Made by a program: the position numbers and the translations under genes. DNA of 64,000 nt from Diploscapter coronatus (taxonomy: Eukaryota; Nematoda; Chromadorea; Rhabditida; Rhabditidae), in assembly GCA_964036155.1 (NCBI GenBank), contig OZ038422.1, positions 15,027,201-15,091,200 of the forward strand, given 5' to 3'. Below the pieces are notes generated by a model. It worked only from the letters and a program-made list of their open reading frames with translations. It ran no database searches and was not told where the DNA came from. This document shows positions 12,347-23,171 of the stretch, one piece after another. Every line of letters starts with the position of its first letter. The first letter of the stretch is position 1.

Positions 12347-14351
12347 ATGTTGGGAAATTTTCCCGTAGAACTCGTCGAAGAAATCCTGCTCTATTTGGGG
12401 ATCGTCGATTTGATCGTCATACTTAAAACCAATAAACGACTTTATTCGATTACGCACAATGAAAAAAGCCCTCTGAGACATAAACTGGTCCAAAGAGATT
12501 TCAACCTCGATTTGTACTTTACGAAAGGATTTAATGAAGAATACGGAGATGATGAGTGCTCATGCCGGGTAGCTTTTAAAATACATTTTTTTTAAACATA
12601 CGCAGTTTAATATTTTATTCTTCGGTAGAAAATTTGAATGCTAAAAAATAACCTCTCGAATTTATTTTCTCTTCAAAATTGCAGCATTAGAAACAATCCA
12701 ATTTAAAAATAGAAAAATGAATACTTTTCATCAGTTTGGATATCCTTTCTGAAATTGAGACTATTTTATTTGCATATCATATAGTTCTCTTTATGAGCTT
12801 TATTATTTTTCAATTATACAAATAGCATGAAATATTCAGACAGTAGAAGAGATGAAATTATCAATAAACAGAACCATTCGTGGTGAAGAAATAAGTGCAT
12901 ATGCCTGCTATGAAATAGCTCTGATATTTTGGCGAAACAAAGTGTGCAGTTTATGTAGGAAAACTGGATATTATGCAGAGATTGATAAAAGCGATTTAAA
13001 ATACCCACTCGGCATAATAACAAAGACGGATAGTCCTGAAATGAGTGGTATGTAAAATATTCTTTAACTTTTACTGCTGTATTTCTTTGTAAAGCATGCA
13101 AACGTCTTTTATCGCGACTTTTCCACTTTGATTCGTTTCTCTAAATGTAGTTTCGCATTTTCAATAGGGAGTAATGTCAATTTCTAAACATTTGTCATAA
13201 TATTTCAAGTCCATTTAGCATATTTTAGGCTCAAGATATATTATCGTTAAACATGATTCTTTGGAAGAAGGCATCAATAACTTTGCGAACTTTATGTCAC
13301 ATTTGACAAACAACCACTTCATTTATGAATATAGGATTGTAAATATTGTTTAAATAATTAAGTTTATGCACGAAAATAGTTTTAGGAAATATATGGTGAT
13401 GTGAAAAATTGGGAGACATTGGTGCCCTTTCTAGATGCTGACCTTCCGACTATCAAAAAACGTCCACTACTCAGGCTTGAATATCTGAACATCAATACAG
13501 ATGAATTCTTTCAACAGAAGTTCTTTGATAGAGGTTTATTTATTCCTAAAGTTTGATTTCATTTCAGTATCATTCTCAGGGCCGCACGAAATTACGAGTT
13601 CGATTTCGATTTTCAAATTTTTGAATTTTTACATTTTAAAATTTACGCAGCCCTCAATTACTGTGCTTAATAATAGTGCAATTCAAAATAATGTTTTCCT
13701 TTAATTTAGGTTTGTCTACTATAGAGTTAGCTCTAGTAAATGAAAGAGAATACGGCGACTTATTGATATTCTATCACGATATATTAAAGAAGGTAAAATT
13801 GCATTTCATCGAAAAGGCAAATACAATTATTCTAGACCGAGAATGTTTTTATTTCTTGCACGAGGGTTCCTACCTATAATGAGAATTATTTGACATTCAT
13901 GTTCGAGAATACAAGATCACTCACGATACATGGACCTATTGCGTTAAGTAATCATGCGATATCAAATTTAATGAAGGTAAATTTACACGAAGTTACTGAT
14001 CCTAAAATTAGTCTCGACACATGAAAATAGTTTCTAAAGTGAGTAAACCAAAGCATAAAATTAAGAAAAGCTACCTATGATAAACGAATCGTCTTGATAG
14101 TGATACAAATTTAGAACTGCTACGAGCACCCACATCCGAAAGGTCGAAAAATCACATTCTTTGAATTCAGCGATATTTTTCTCGTTAATTATTTCATTGA
14201 CATTCCGAAAAAAGACTACTATATAAAGGAGGATGAGTCTGAAGCTCATATGATAGATAAATTTGGAAATGAGTGGATCATTACGGATGAAAGAAGCTCG
14301 GACTACCCTGATAGTTGTCTCAAAATCGAGCAAATTGTGAGAGAGGAATGA
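12347..14351 (+). CDS. F-box protein, nematode type
   Basis: Nine exons: 12347-12568, 12840-13047, 13229-13338, 13386-13533, 13568-13675, 13710-13792, 13836-13976, 14012-14038 and 14115-14351, giving 427 residues. The N-terminal F-box (about residues 4-45) begins NFPVELVEEILLYLGIVDLI and would bind Skp1-related adaptors of an SCF ubiquitin ligase. The rest is a diverged C-terminal substrate-recognition region of the kind seen in expanded nematode F-box families, ending with NEWIITDERSSDYPD and an acidic tail. Two introns are only 34 and 35 nt (13676-13709 and 13977-14011), near the lower limit for nematodes; each is needed to keep the frame. The one-codon-scale exons in the middle make the model less certain there. 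The substrate is unknown. Confidence 0.75.
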
Positions 14352-15241
14352 ATTCGTAACTTTGTCTGTGTTTTAGAAAATAATTTTATAATACTAATTA
14401 AATGTAATAAACTATTCTAAATATAATATTTTTACTTGTATATGTAGAGGCCGCAAGTGAAATTCCCGATGTGAAGATCGAGTCATGGAAGTATTTTTCT
14501 AGGACTCTGTAGGGCTAGACAGGATTATAGCAAAAACCGCATGAAAAACGGATCAGTGTAACCAAAGATATGAATTTCTGAAGATGACGATCCAAAAACT
14601 CCTTTTTGCGAGCGACTTTTCGTCAAGCGAAAAGCGTGCCCTGCCTTTACATGCAACAGAGCAGAGACTACTTCAAAGGAACGGCTTTGTAAAGACGTTT
14701 GTTCGAATTTCTCTGCTTGTTTCTGGAACATTCGGAAGTTTCTATGGGGTTTTAATCATTCCCAAAATGATAGGCCACGCCCATTCTACAATTTGAGTGC
14801 AAAAATCCACGAAATAAGTGCCAAATAGTTTTGCATTGCGTTATTTCAGCAAAAACTCAATTCGGAAAGCTTCTAGAATTTTTTGAAAATTTAGACGAAA
14901 TTAACATCCTTGACTTTGACTTCAAAGGATGGGCGAAGCTTGCGCTTTCTAGTGATATGTATGCATCTCATTTGACTATACTTGATACAAAAAAGTTTCG
15001 AATAAATTAATGCAAAGGCGAACTTCTTTTCAAGAAAATGACATTTCAATTGCTTGCAAGTATTTTTAGCAATCGGCAGCACATGTCAAAATTATCAATA
15101 AAACGCCGTTATTACGCAAAAATCGTCACAGTTCGAGATAAGGCTTTATGGCGATACGTATAAGAGCACCTATAAACAATATTCTATTATTTTATCTTTT
15201 CAGTAGCTGCTTACTAATTTTCGGGTTAACTTAACGGAATA
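14352..15241. other. Intergenic, possible repeat remnant
   Basis: Open frames on both strands around 14525-14796 overlap one another and show no splice or family signal. The stretch 14530-14790 is less AT-rich than its flanks and could be a decayed dispersed repeat, but no second copy was seen in this window. Confidence 0.35.
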
Positions 15242-16849
15242 ATGTTTTCATCATTTCGTCTAGTATTGTTGCAATTTTCTTTGGTCATCAAAATTCATGG
15301 TGGGCCAAATTGTGGTGTGAATGAGCTGACGGATGGCACGAGGTTGTTTTAGTTGTCTATGGAAAAGTTTAGTAACAATTTTAGATGCTACTTTTTGTCC
15401 GATAAAAAGATGGAATTCGACGCTGCGCGAGAGGTGTGCGTGAATCTGCAATATGAACTCGTCACAGTGACCGATATGTTCAACAATAACTTCCTAGTTT
15501 GTTAGTGCAAGGTTAAAATGAAATTTAAATTTTGAAAACGATCTTCAGCAAAAGCGTTGAATAAATACGACGATTTGGCTACGAGTATTTGGATTGGATA
15601 CCAGCAAGTTGGAAGCACTTGGCAGTGGGCGGACGGAAGCTCTAATGGGTTCTATAATTGGGCTCCGGGTGAGTTTGGGAACTTACCATAATTATGTTCT
15701 AGGTTATCTTTGTAAATTTCATTCTTTATGATTATAATTTTTTCTGAAAATAACTTCTTGTAAATTATAGAAATTTTAGGACAACCGGCTCAACTAGGCG
15801 TGCCTGAAGCTGCAACAATCAGGCTCATCGATGGACGTTGGACGGCGACTGACAAGAACACGAGATATAATTTTATTTGTTCTCAACCGCTTGGTGGAGG
15901 TTTGCTAATGACATTCTTGAACATTCAAACGTATTATTTCAGGTCTCACTACTGGAGCGCCTCGAAGCATTCCAACTTCAACAATTATTCCAACTAAAGG
16001 AACAAGTCCGATAGCCATAACGACTGCTGTTGATGGATCAAGTACGACGACAGCAGAACCTGAAGGCAGCACCGTTTCATCAGGACCACCCCAATGCCTC
16101 AGTGGCTATACCTACTCGAATATTACCAGATTTTGCTACAGAGTCAACAATTTCCTCATCGAACCTTTGAATAACCTATGATTTCAGGGCGTTAGCACAT
16201 CTCCAAACTATGAAACGATAGACCTGGCGAACAGCACCTGTATTGGGGACAGCCGAAACGTCAACGTGTATCTGGCATCGGTACATTCTTCTGCAGAGAA
16301 CGATATTTGCTTGAGTGAGTTATTATTTATTTTGAAATGTGAAAATTCCATAAAAGCTCCTTCACATCTAAATGTCTTGAAAATGTGCTCCAATGATATG
16401 TATCTGTCATTAAATCTTCTTCCGTCATTCAAATTATCAGATGAAGGACAATGATATCTTCATTGGAGCACATTTCAAGGATTTGTATTAAATTTTTTTT
16501 AAAATTAAAGATTATGTGTTTTTCAGAGTATTTCGCTGGAGGATACTATGCATGGCTCGGTTTGCGGGGTAGCTCAGAAACATTGTTAATGAATTCTGAT
16601 GGAACTCCTTTTGACTTTCACGGACCATGGGGGACTAACGACACTAACCCAGCACTCTGTACAAGTGGGGATTGCTGTGTTGTGGTAAATTTTTAGATTG
16701 ATAGAATATGTATATTTTTTTCAAAAATCCAGATGAACACGAATCAGAACGGTGCGCTGAAAGGCAAATGGTATTTGGTCGAATGCAACATTCCAGAAGA
16801 AGAACAATTCTTATTTGTATATTTCTGTTGTAAATCAAGATCATTCTGA
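15242..16849 (+). CDS. C-type lectin with two CTLDs (clec type)
   Basis: Eight exons: 15242-15342, 15385-15500, 15549-15668, 15780-15899, 15943-16142, 16188-16314, 16527-16684 and 16733-16849, giving 352 residues. A signal peptide (FRLVLLQFSLVIKIHG) leads into the first C-type lectin domain: CYFLSDKKMEFDAAREVC, then SIWIGYQQVGSTWQWADGS and the NWAPG loop, ending at FICSQ. A Ser/Thr-rich, probably O-glycosylated linker of about 45 residues follows. The second, more diverged lectin-like domain contains FCYR, YYAWLGLRGSS and cysteine pairs including GDCC. No EPN/QPD calcium-sugar motif is evident in the first domain, so sugar binding is uncertain. The protein is secreted, and nematode clec genes are often immune-responsive (family knowledge). 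It heads a three-gene tandem array. Confidence 0.85.
16376..16479. repeat. Inverted repeat in a lectin intron
   Basis: CTTGAAAATGTGCTCCAATG (16376-16395) is matched in reverse complement by 16460-16479 with one inserted A. A second AATGATAT/ATATCATT pairing lies between the arms. The element sits inside the 212-nt intron 16315-16526, the longest of this gene, and looks like an inserted fold-back element. Confidence 0.6.
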
Positions 16850-17040
16850 TTTTATGAGTATTTGACTATTTTATATATTTATTAGAGCTTTGAAAATAAA
16901 TAGCATAATCGTCTAATTTGATATTACTAAAGCAAAGATTAGTGCAGAAGTAACTGATAAGTTAGTTGCTGAACTGAAACTTTTTAGCATCATATCGAGT
17001 TAAAAATCGATAAGTTGTGTTTTCTTCGAACTTTTGCTGA

Positions 17041-17739
17041 ATGACGTCTTATTCTAGTTTACTCATAATTATTTTTGTATTATTTATCCGATTTCAACAT
17101 TCTCAGAGTTGTAATCCAGGAGATATAGTTGATAGCGATAATAGGTAGGAATATTTTCAAAACTTCACAGATTTACTCTTGATTTAGATGCTACTATTTC
17201 TCCGATCAAAAATTAAATTTTGACACTGCTCGTTCAGTGTGTTTTTCAATGGGTTATGATCTAGTCACAATAACGGACATGTTCAACAATAACTTCATCC
17301 TTAGTGAGTAAAAAATCCGATTAAAAATTTGAATCACTAGAACTTTAGCCAAAGCGCAGACGAAATATGACAATATCGGCGCTATGAGTTGGATTGGCTA
17401 CACTCAGGCTGGAAGCTGGTGGCAGTGGATAGATGGAAGTCAGAGTCCTTTCACGAATTGGGCACCAGGCAAGACTTTTCCGTAACGAGCATGCACTTAC
17501 GGTTGATTTTTCGAATTTTAATGAAATATTGTGAATTTTTAATCTGCATTAGTGTCGCTCTTGATTATGTTAAATTCAATTTTAAACTGAAATTTAAAAT
17601 CTTTTCGAAAACATTTCAGGCGCACCTCAAAATCTGAACGTCCCAGAAGCAGCCGTCATTAAGCTGGTCGATGGTAAATGGGCGGCTGCTGACAAGCAAG
17701 CTATATTCAACTACGTTTGTTCCAAACCTTTAGAAAGGG
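17041..17739 (+). CDS. C-type lectin, second copy (C-terminal end unresolved)
   Basis: Four exons: 17041-17144, 17188-17303, 17349-17468 and 17620-17739. A signal peptide (SSLLIIIFVLFIRFQHSQS) precedes one C-type lectin domain with CYYFSDQKLNFDTARSVC, MSWIGYTQAGSWWQWIDGS, FTNWAPG and FNYVCSK. The intron after 17468 begins GCAAGA, a GC-AG intron; the nearest GT leads to a frameshift and a stop. Exon 4 ends in phase 1 at a GTTTGTC donor exactly like the first lectin, so at least one more exon is expected, but the next coding block (18069-18704) begins in phase 0 and does not join. The gene may be broken, or may use a linker exon I could not recognise. Exon 3 and its intron are nearly identical to the third copy. 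Confidence 0.7.
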
Positions 17740-17814
17740 GTTTGTCAAACTTTTCCCTATTTCTAGTTATCGAATAATAATTCAATTTATCACAAAAGAA
17801 AATAACGAAGTTTT

Positions 17815-18015
17815 TCATTTCTTATATTTTGCATCCTCTTCCAAGATTTGATGAAAATATTTTGCAATGAGCAAAAGTACAGGTGTAAAGTTAGGTCCAA
17901 TCCCTGACATCAATTGCATGTTCATCGGGGACGCCCTATACCTTGGAGATCCATCAGCCGATACAACTATACAAGCAACATATACGAAAATAAGCTTTAA
18001 ACATTTCAAATCCAT
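17815..18015 (-). CDS. Possible small secreted protein (uncertain)
   Basis: A 66-codon minus-strand frame with an ATG start lies in the gap between the lectin exons and the vWA-like block. It begins MDLKCLKLIFVYVACIVVSA, a convincing signal-peptide shape, and continues with a 46-residue mature part lacking cysteines. It has no recognised homologue, and with an AT-rich genome such a frame can arise by chance. It could be a nested secreted peptide or noise. Confidence 0.2.
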   Translation of the reverse strand: MDLKCLKLIFVYVACIVVSADGSPRYRASPMNMQLMSGIGPNFTPVLLLIAKYFHQILEEDAKYKK

Positions 18016-18068
18016 ATTCCAGCAAATAATTAAATATTTCTAGACTCCAATTTCATATTTATTTTTAG

Positions 18069-18704
18069 CAAAGGGACTTAATATCAAACGTAGCGGCACA
18101 ATTGTTTAACGTTTCTGCTAACAGCACAAACAATTTTGGCAGTTTAAGCCAATTCTTTGGATATAGCGAAACAGGATCTTTTACTTTCTACGATGATACT
18201 AACCCATATTTCAACTATGATGATTTCCTAGAGGATTTGACTGCGAATAATTATTGGGATAGTGATACTAATGATATTAGTGCGGATGTTAACGGGTATG
18301 ATTTATATATGATCAGCATTATTCAGAAATATCTAACTATATTTTGGATAATTTAGAACAATTGACAAATTGAATAACTTATTCGGCTGGAGTTCATCAA
18401 TATCACTCAATTCGACATGCATAGTATTCTTTTCTGGAGCGTATTTTCAAATTTCCTAATTAACCTAAAATATCCGTAATTCAGGACGGATTTAACTGCA
18501 GTTAGTAAAATTTCCAACGGTATTTTCAAAACGCAAATTGGAGTCGGTATAGGCAGTAAGCGAACATTTTGAATGAACAAATTTCATGTGATCTTATCAG
18601 ATACGGACTTCTCCAGTGTGATTCCAAATTCTATACAAATATCGAACAGTTTTACTGATGCCGACGTTGCAAAAGTTGTAAATGCAATACTTAGTGCGTT
18701 TTAA
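18069..18704 (+). pseudogene. C-terminal half of a vWA domain, possibly tail of lectin 2
   Basis: Three exons join in frame: 18069-18295, 18485-18555 and 18601-18704, reading helix 1 (LISNVAAQLFNVSANSTNNF) through NGTDLTAVSKISNGIFKTQ, the strand IGVGIGN, and a final helix to a stop. This order matches the second part of the von Willebrand A domains that nematode lectins often carry. The first strand with the DxSxS metal site is absent upstream, and the entry phase does not match the preceding lectin exon. An AATAAA polyadenylation signal overlaps the stop codon (18703-18708), so a transcript probably ends here. It is either the decayed tail of the second lectin or a fragment left by duplication. 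Confidence 0.5.
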
Positions 18705-18708
18705 TAAA
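18703..18708 (+). terminator. Polyadenylation signal AATAAA
   Basis: AATAAA overlaps the TAA stop (18702-18704) of the vWA-like block, implying a very short 3' UTR. Confidence 0.5.
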
Positions 18709-19139
18709 AATCAAAAAGAATGCTGGAAGCATAGAACATGTTTGTATTTTCCCGAAAATCCCCCTTATGAAAGTATTTTATCATATTCATGCCATATTTT
18801 GTTAAAAGGTTGAACTTGATTGATTTTATTGTTGCTTATTTATACTTCATTTTACTGCTCTTGATTTATTATTTTGGCCATATTTCAAATATAATGGTCG
18901 TATTCTATGTCCATTTTAGTATTAATGAATTGTAAAATAAACAGTGCATAGTCTTTCACATGAATGCTTGTTGATTAGGAAGGTTTAACGATGAACTCAT
19001 TGACATTGACACTGATAAGTTAGTAATGAAATTATTTCATCCTACTAGGGAGCTGGTCATTAAATCGACGCTTGCAGCTAATTGATTTCACTTCCATAAC
19101 AATAAAACTTCAAATTTGCCACTTTGAACTATATTTAAA
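18709..19139. other. Intergenic between lectin copies
   Basis: AT-rich spacer that must hold the promoter of the third lectin. No element was recognised. Confidence 0.4.
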
Positions 19140-20151
19140 ATGATATTTTATCAAAATTTGCTATTTCTCCCATTATTCGTACTCTTCCAAGTTCGAAGTT
19201 CTCTAGGATGTAATCCAGCAGATGTTACGGATGGCACAAGGTAAACATCACTTTTGGTGATTGAAATAAAATTGTGTACAATATTATGAAAGATAGAAAA
19301 TAACAAATAAGATTTTAATATATCTTAGTAGTATTTAATAGTTTTCAGATGTTACTATCTCTCCGATCAAAGATTAAGTTGGGACGCAGCTCGGTCGACA
19401 TGTCTTTCAATGGGTTATGATCTAGTCACAATAACGGACATGTTCAACAATAACTTCATCCTTAGTGAGTAAAAACCCGATTAAAAATTTCAAGCATAAA
19501 AACTTTAGCCAAAGCGCAGACGAAATATGACAATATCGGCGCTATGATTTGGATCGGCTACACTCAGGCTGGAAGCTGGTGGCAGTGGATAGATGGAAGT
19601 CAGAGTCCTTTCACGAATTGGGCACCAGGCAAGACTTTTCCGTGACGAGCATGCACTTACGGTTGATTTTTCGAATTTTAATGAAATATTGTGAATTTTT
19701 AATCTGCATTAGTGTCGCTCTTGATTATGTTGAATTCAAATTGAAACTGAAATTTTAAAACTTTTCTGCAATATTTCAGGCGAACCTCAAAATCTGAACG
19801 TCCCAGAAGCAGCCGTCATTAAACTGGTCGATGGTAAATGGGCGGCTGCTGACAAGCAGACCTACTTTAAATTCATTTGTTCAAATTCTCTGGGCGGTTA
19901 GAAATGCTCAATTTTATCCTCTAATAGACAATAATTTAGGATACAGTACAATGACTCAAATCCCAACAGCTTCACCAACAATGTCTTCAATGTTTACTCT
20001 ATCATCCTCGACAACGACTAATGTTCAAGAGACTGCAACTTCTTCACCAATATCAACATCTCAAAATTCTATGACTCCACCGACTTCAGCAGTCACAAGT
20101 TCAATAGGATCCACTACCGGAGAGGGTTCTTCGACAACTTATACTTCGTGA
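19140..20151 (+). CDS. C-type lectin, third copy, with Ser/Thr-rich tail
   Basis: Five exons: 19140-19240, 19349-19464, 19509-19628, 19780-19896 and 19940-20151, giving 221 residues. A signal peptide (NLLFLPLFVLFQVRSSLG) leads into one C-type lectin domain with CYYLSDQRLSWDAARSTC, MIWIGYTQAGSWWQWIDGS, FTNWAPG and FKFICSN. The last exon is almost only Ser, Thr, Pro and Ala and ends at a stop, so the protein is a lectin with a mucin-like tail and lacks the second domain of the first copy. The intron after exon 3 starts GCAAGA, the same GC-AG intron as in the second copy. From the middle of exon 2 to most of intron 3 it is nearly identical to the second copy, while exon 1 is diverged. Confidence 0.85.
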
Positions 20152-20618
20152 AAGGCATCAGAGATGTTAGCGGCCGTACTGCATAAAATTCTCATATCTC
20201 TCATCCTATGATGAAATATGGCAAGAAGAAACCTTGTTGAAATAATTAACAAATAAATCTTTATATACAGTTCAGTTACCAACACCCATAAAGGCACTCA
20301 AGAATGATCCAAGTGCTTTGATATTTAAATATTTAATAACATGTTTTCCACGTTGGTATTCAGAGTACAATTTCAGACGCATGCCATGATTCAAGAGAAA
20401 GATTAAAATTCAATAATCATCAAAGTTTTTATTTTATATGAAAGCTTACATCTCAATTTCAATTTCAAATCTCACGTCAAGTAATTTCGACTGCATTTCA
20501 CCGGCATTTTGTCGGACTATTTCGTGCTAAGTAAAAGATAAACAGTGATCTCAAATTTAAAATTTGATCGTCTCATGATAAGTGTGAAACCTAAAAAATG
20601 TATAAAACAAAATTCTCG
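20152..20618. other. Convergent intergenic region
   Basis: Between the stop of lectin 3 (plus) and the stop of the UNC-93-like gene (minus). It must hold both 3' ends; AATAAA occurs at about 20250 on the plus strand. Nothing else was recognised. Confidence 0.5.
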
Positions 20619-23171
20619 TCACGAAGATTCTTCAATCGTTTCACATTGAGTTTCGTTTGATGTTGAGGTTGGGACTGTGTGAATCTTGACATGGTCTTTC
20701 ATGATCTTCTTTGACACAAATAGAAACCCAATGCAGCCAAGGATTTGAGCGACTGAAATAATTAGATTAGATATCCTTTTTTAATTTTTAAAAGAGGTGA
20801 GATGAAATAACAATGAATAAAGTTATTTTAAAAAAATCATCATAGTCTGCTTACTTCCAAGCATAGCCACCCAGGTATCAATCGTGATGGAAGATGAGAG
20901 GAAAAATGCGATACATGAGCCCATTGACTGCAATTATTACAGATTATTATTAATTTTGATTTTTTATAACAAAAAACTTGATAAATCTTCGACGCGGAAA
21001 ACGTCTGCAGTTTCTTCTCTGGACAGACGAATGTGCAGACGATAATTCGCATCACGTTGAGTGATGCATCGGACATCCCCAGGAGTAAACCTATTATCAG
21101 GCAAACTGGGGTTCTAAAATGACAGTATAATCATTTTGAAGAAATATATTTGACTAATTATTTGCATGCGCAAGAAAGGTCAAAATTTATTCTTAAAAAA
21201 TATAAACTATCTAACGATGGCTCAATCAGTCGCGATGAATCTGGATTTGGTCGAACAGTACTCAAATTTGGTATCGAGAGCCAAACCAGTAAATAAAGCG
21301 TTAGTGCTGCAAAATAGTACAAATTTGAAAAATCACAGAGTTGAAGCAAACCTATCACGATTTGAATTATCATCGTTGGTGCTAATCCAAATAGAGGCCA
21401 TCGTTTTGAGCATATTGTGATGAAAACACCCACTGAAATGAATTTATCTCTTTTCAAGTCTGATGAAATAAGGACAAACTAAATAATGATCCCAATCCAA
21501 CCATGATCATGTAATAACCGTATAAATTAGGATTCGAAGATAGCACTTTAGTGAAGCTAAATGTCGTAGGGAATGCAGAATTCCAGAATGAAACCTCAAA
21601 TTTGATTTAATTTAAAAAGTTTTTTTTCCTGAACCTGTAGACCGAAAGCCACGAAAAAACTTGTCAAGATAAAGACTTTAGGCTCGCATATCACATCAAA
21701 AATCAATTCTGAAACTCAGTTTTTATCTGTGATAATTCTCATTTATTTTTCCAAATTTTATCATTTTATCAAAGACGTTGACTAATATAGCATGGACTAA
21801 AATGATCAGTTGTTCGTATGAAATTATATATTTTGAAGAAATGATTAATTGCTATGATGCGTTCACAATGCTACGCGATGAAAAATCTTCGGTCAAAATC
21901 AAATGTTTTTTCTCGATGATTTTGAAATTGATATGATTTTATTTATGTTTTTGTTACCAGGAAAAATTATAACTTACTAAATTGCCTATTCAGTGTAGGG
22001 GTTTCGATTTTTTCGCTTTGCACTAAACTGTTGTACTGTCTGAAAAGTTCTATGTGGTCCAATATTATCAAACCGTCACTTCTACTTTCTTGGAAGAAGC
22101 GCATAAACTATTGCAGCAAGCAAAACAACACCCAGGCAGAATCCGTATATTACTCGAATTTCGGTATTCGAATAGGATCTAAAGTAAAATATCTTTTAAA
22201 CTATCCAAAGTTGTTTTTTAATAAATTTGTTAATCACAAACTCTGACCTATATTCTTTCTTGCCTACTTTGTCATCTGTTGAAAGCATATTTTCCGAAGA
22301 ATTCAAAAGAAGAGATTTGGAAGAAATCTCAGAGGCATTGAATGCGCTTATTTGATGGCTGTTTTTGTTTATCGGAGTCATTGTGAAAATACCCAATAGA
22401 ACGAGTCCCTCCAATGTTATGCTAATATTGCTTATTGAGCCTGAAAAGATCATTCTACGATATGTTGAAAGCTGGTGAGAAATTACCCACTAAGGAAGAA
22501 TTTCGCGTGATAGTCCTTCTATTCGAATGCTCTACCAGATAAAGTCCCTGTCCGGCGTAATAAACTGAAAGAATTAACATTTGTCTCCGGTAATTGTAAG
22601 GCAAAATTTACGTCCAAAACCCGCTCCAGCCAGAGCCTGTGCAACATAATAATACGCGCCGTTCAGAATGAAAAATCCTGCCAGATAAATTATGAATGTT
22701 GTAGTGCCTCCTACTAGCGACCTGAATCTTTTATATTGCTCTTAGAGCAGTTGAAGGTTTACCAATGAGATCCAATCTTGTAACTTACAAGCGGTGCCAT
22801 TAAATTCGAGAGCATATACGTTCCATACATTATGCTTTGTCTAAATAACTTCATCTTCGTGATTACACATTTTGGCCATATTATTTTGCGATCTCAGAAA
22901 TAACGTGAAATATGATAAAACTCATCTTAGAGGTCTTTTTTCTCAAAATAATCACATTTTATGATATCGTAAGGGTTCCGGATCGACAATGAATTTGATA
23001 CCCATAATATCCAGAGTGAGCATTGAACGATGGATCTCTTGTGCTGACAGAATGCAGAACGCTTTCAACCACGAATGACTGCATGTTGAAGGCACCGGAC
23101 ACAAGCAGAGTGCCAATCGCCAGAATCAATATCGAGAACAGCTCATGCTTGGAGGCTGATATCGATGGCAT
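20619..23171 (-). CDS. UNC-93-like multi-pass membrane protein
   Basis: Thirteen exons on the minus strand: 23171-23002, 22840-22763, 22721-22612, 22564-22487, 22440-22248, 22178-22086, 22039-21978, 21708-21635, 21594-21480, 21432-21208, 21105-20978, 20927-20855 and 20752-20619, giving 510 residues with every phase closed. It has about eleven hydrophobic segments and the landmarks of the UNC-93/MFS family: SGYYGQSIMYGTYMLSNLMA, then AGQGLYLVEHSNRRTI, a long polar loop, FGLQVSFWNSAFPT, and LGMSDASLNVMR. Family members regulate K2P potassium channels in worm muscle or act as transport-like accessory proteins; the role of this paralogue is unknown. The loop at about residues 165-225 is Ser/Asn-rich. 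One acceptor (TTGAG before 21594) is non-optimal. Confidence 0.85.

Noticed and set aside
13501..13879. Two 67-codon frames in the F-box region as separate genes
   Set aside because: Parts of them are exons 5 and 6 of the F-box gene when the 34-nt intron is removed.
14061..14333. 90-codon minus-strand frame with hydrophobic segments
   Set aside because: It is the antisense of the last F-box exon.
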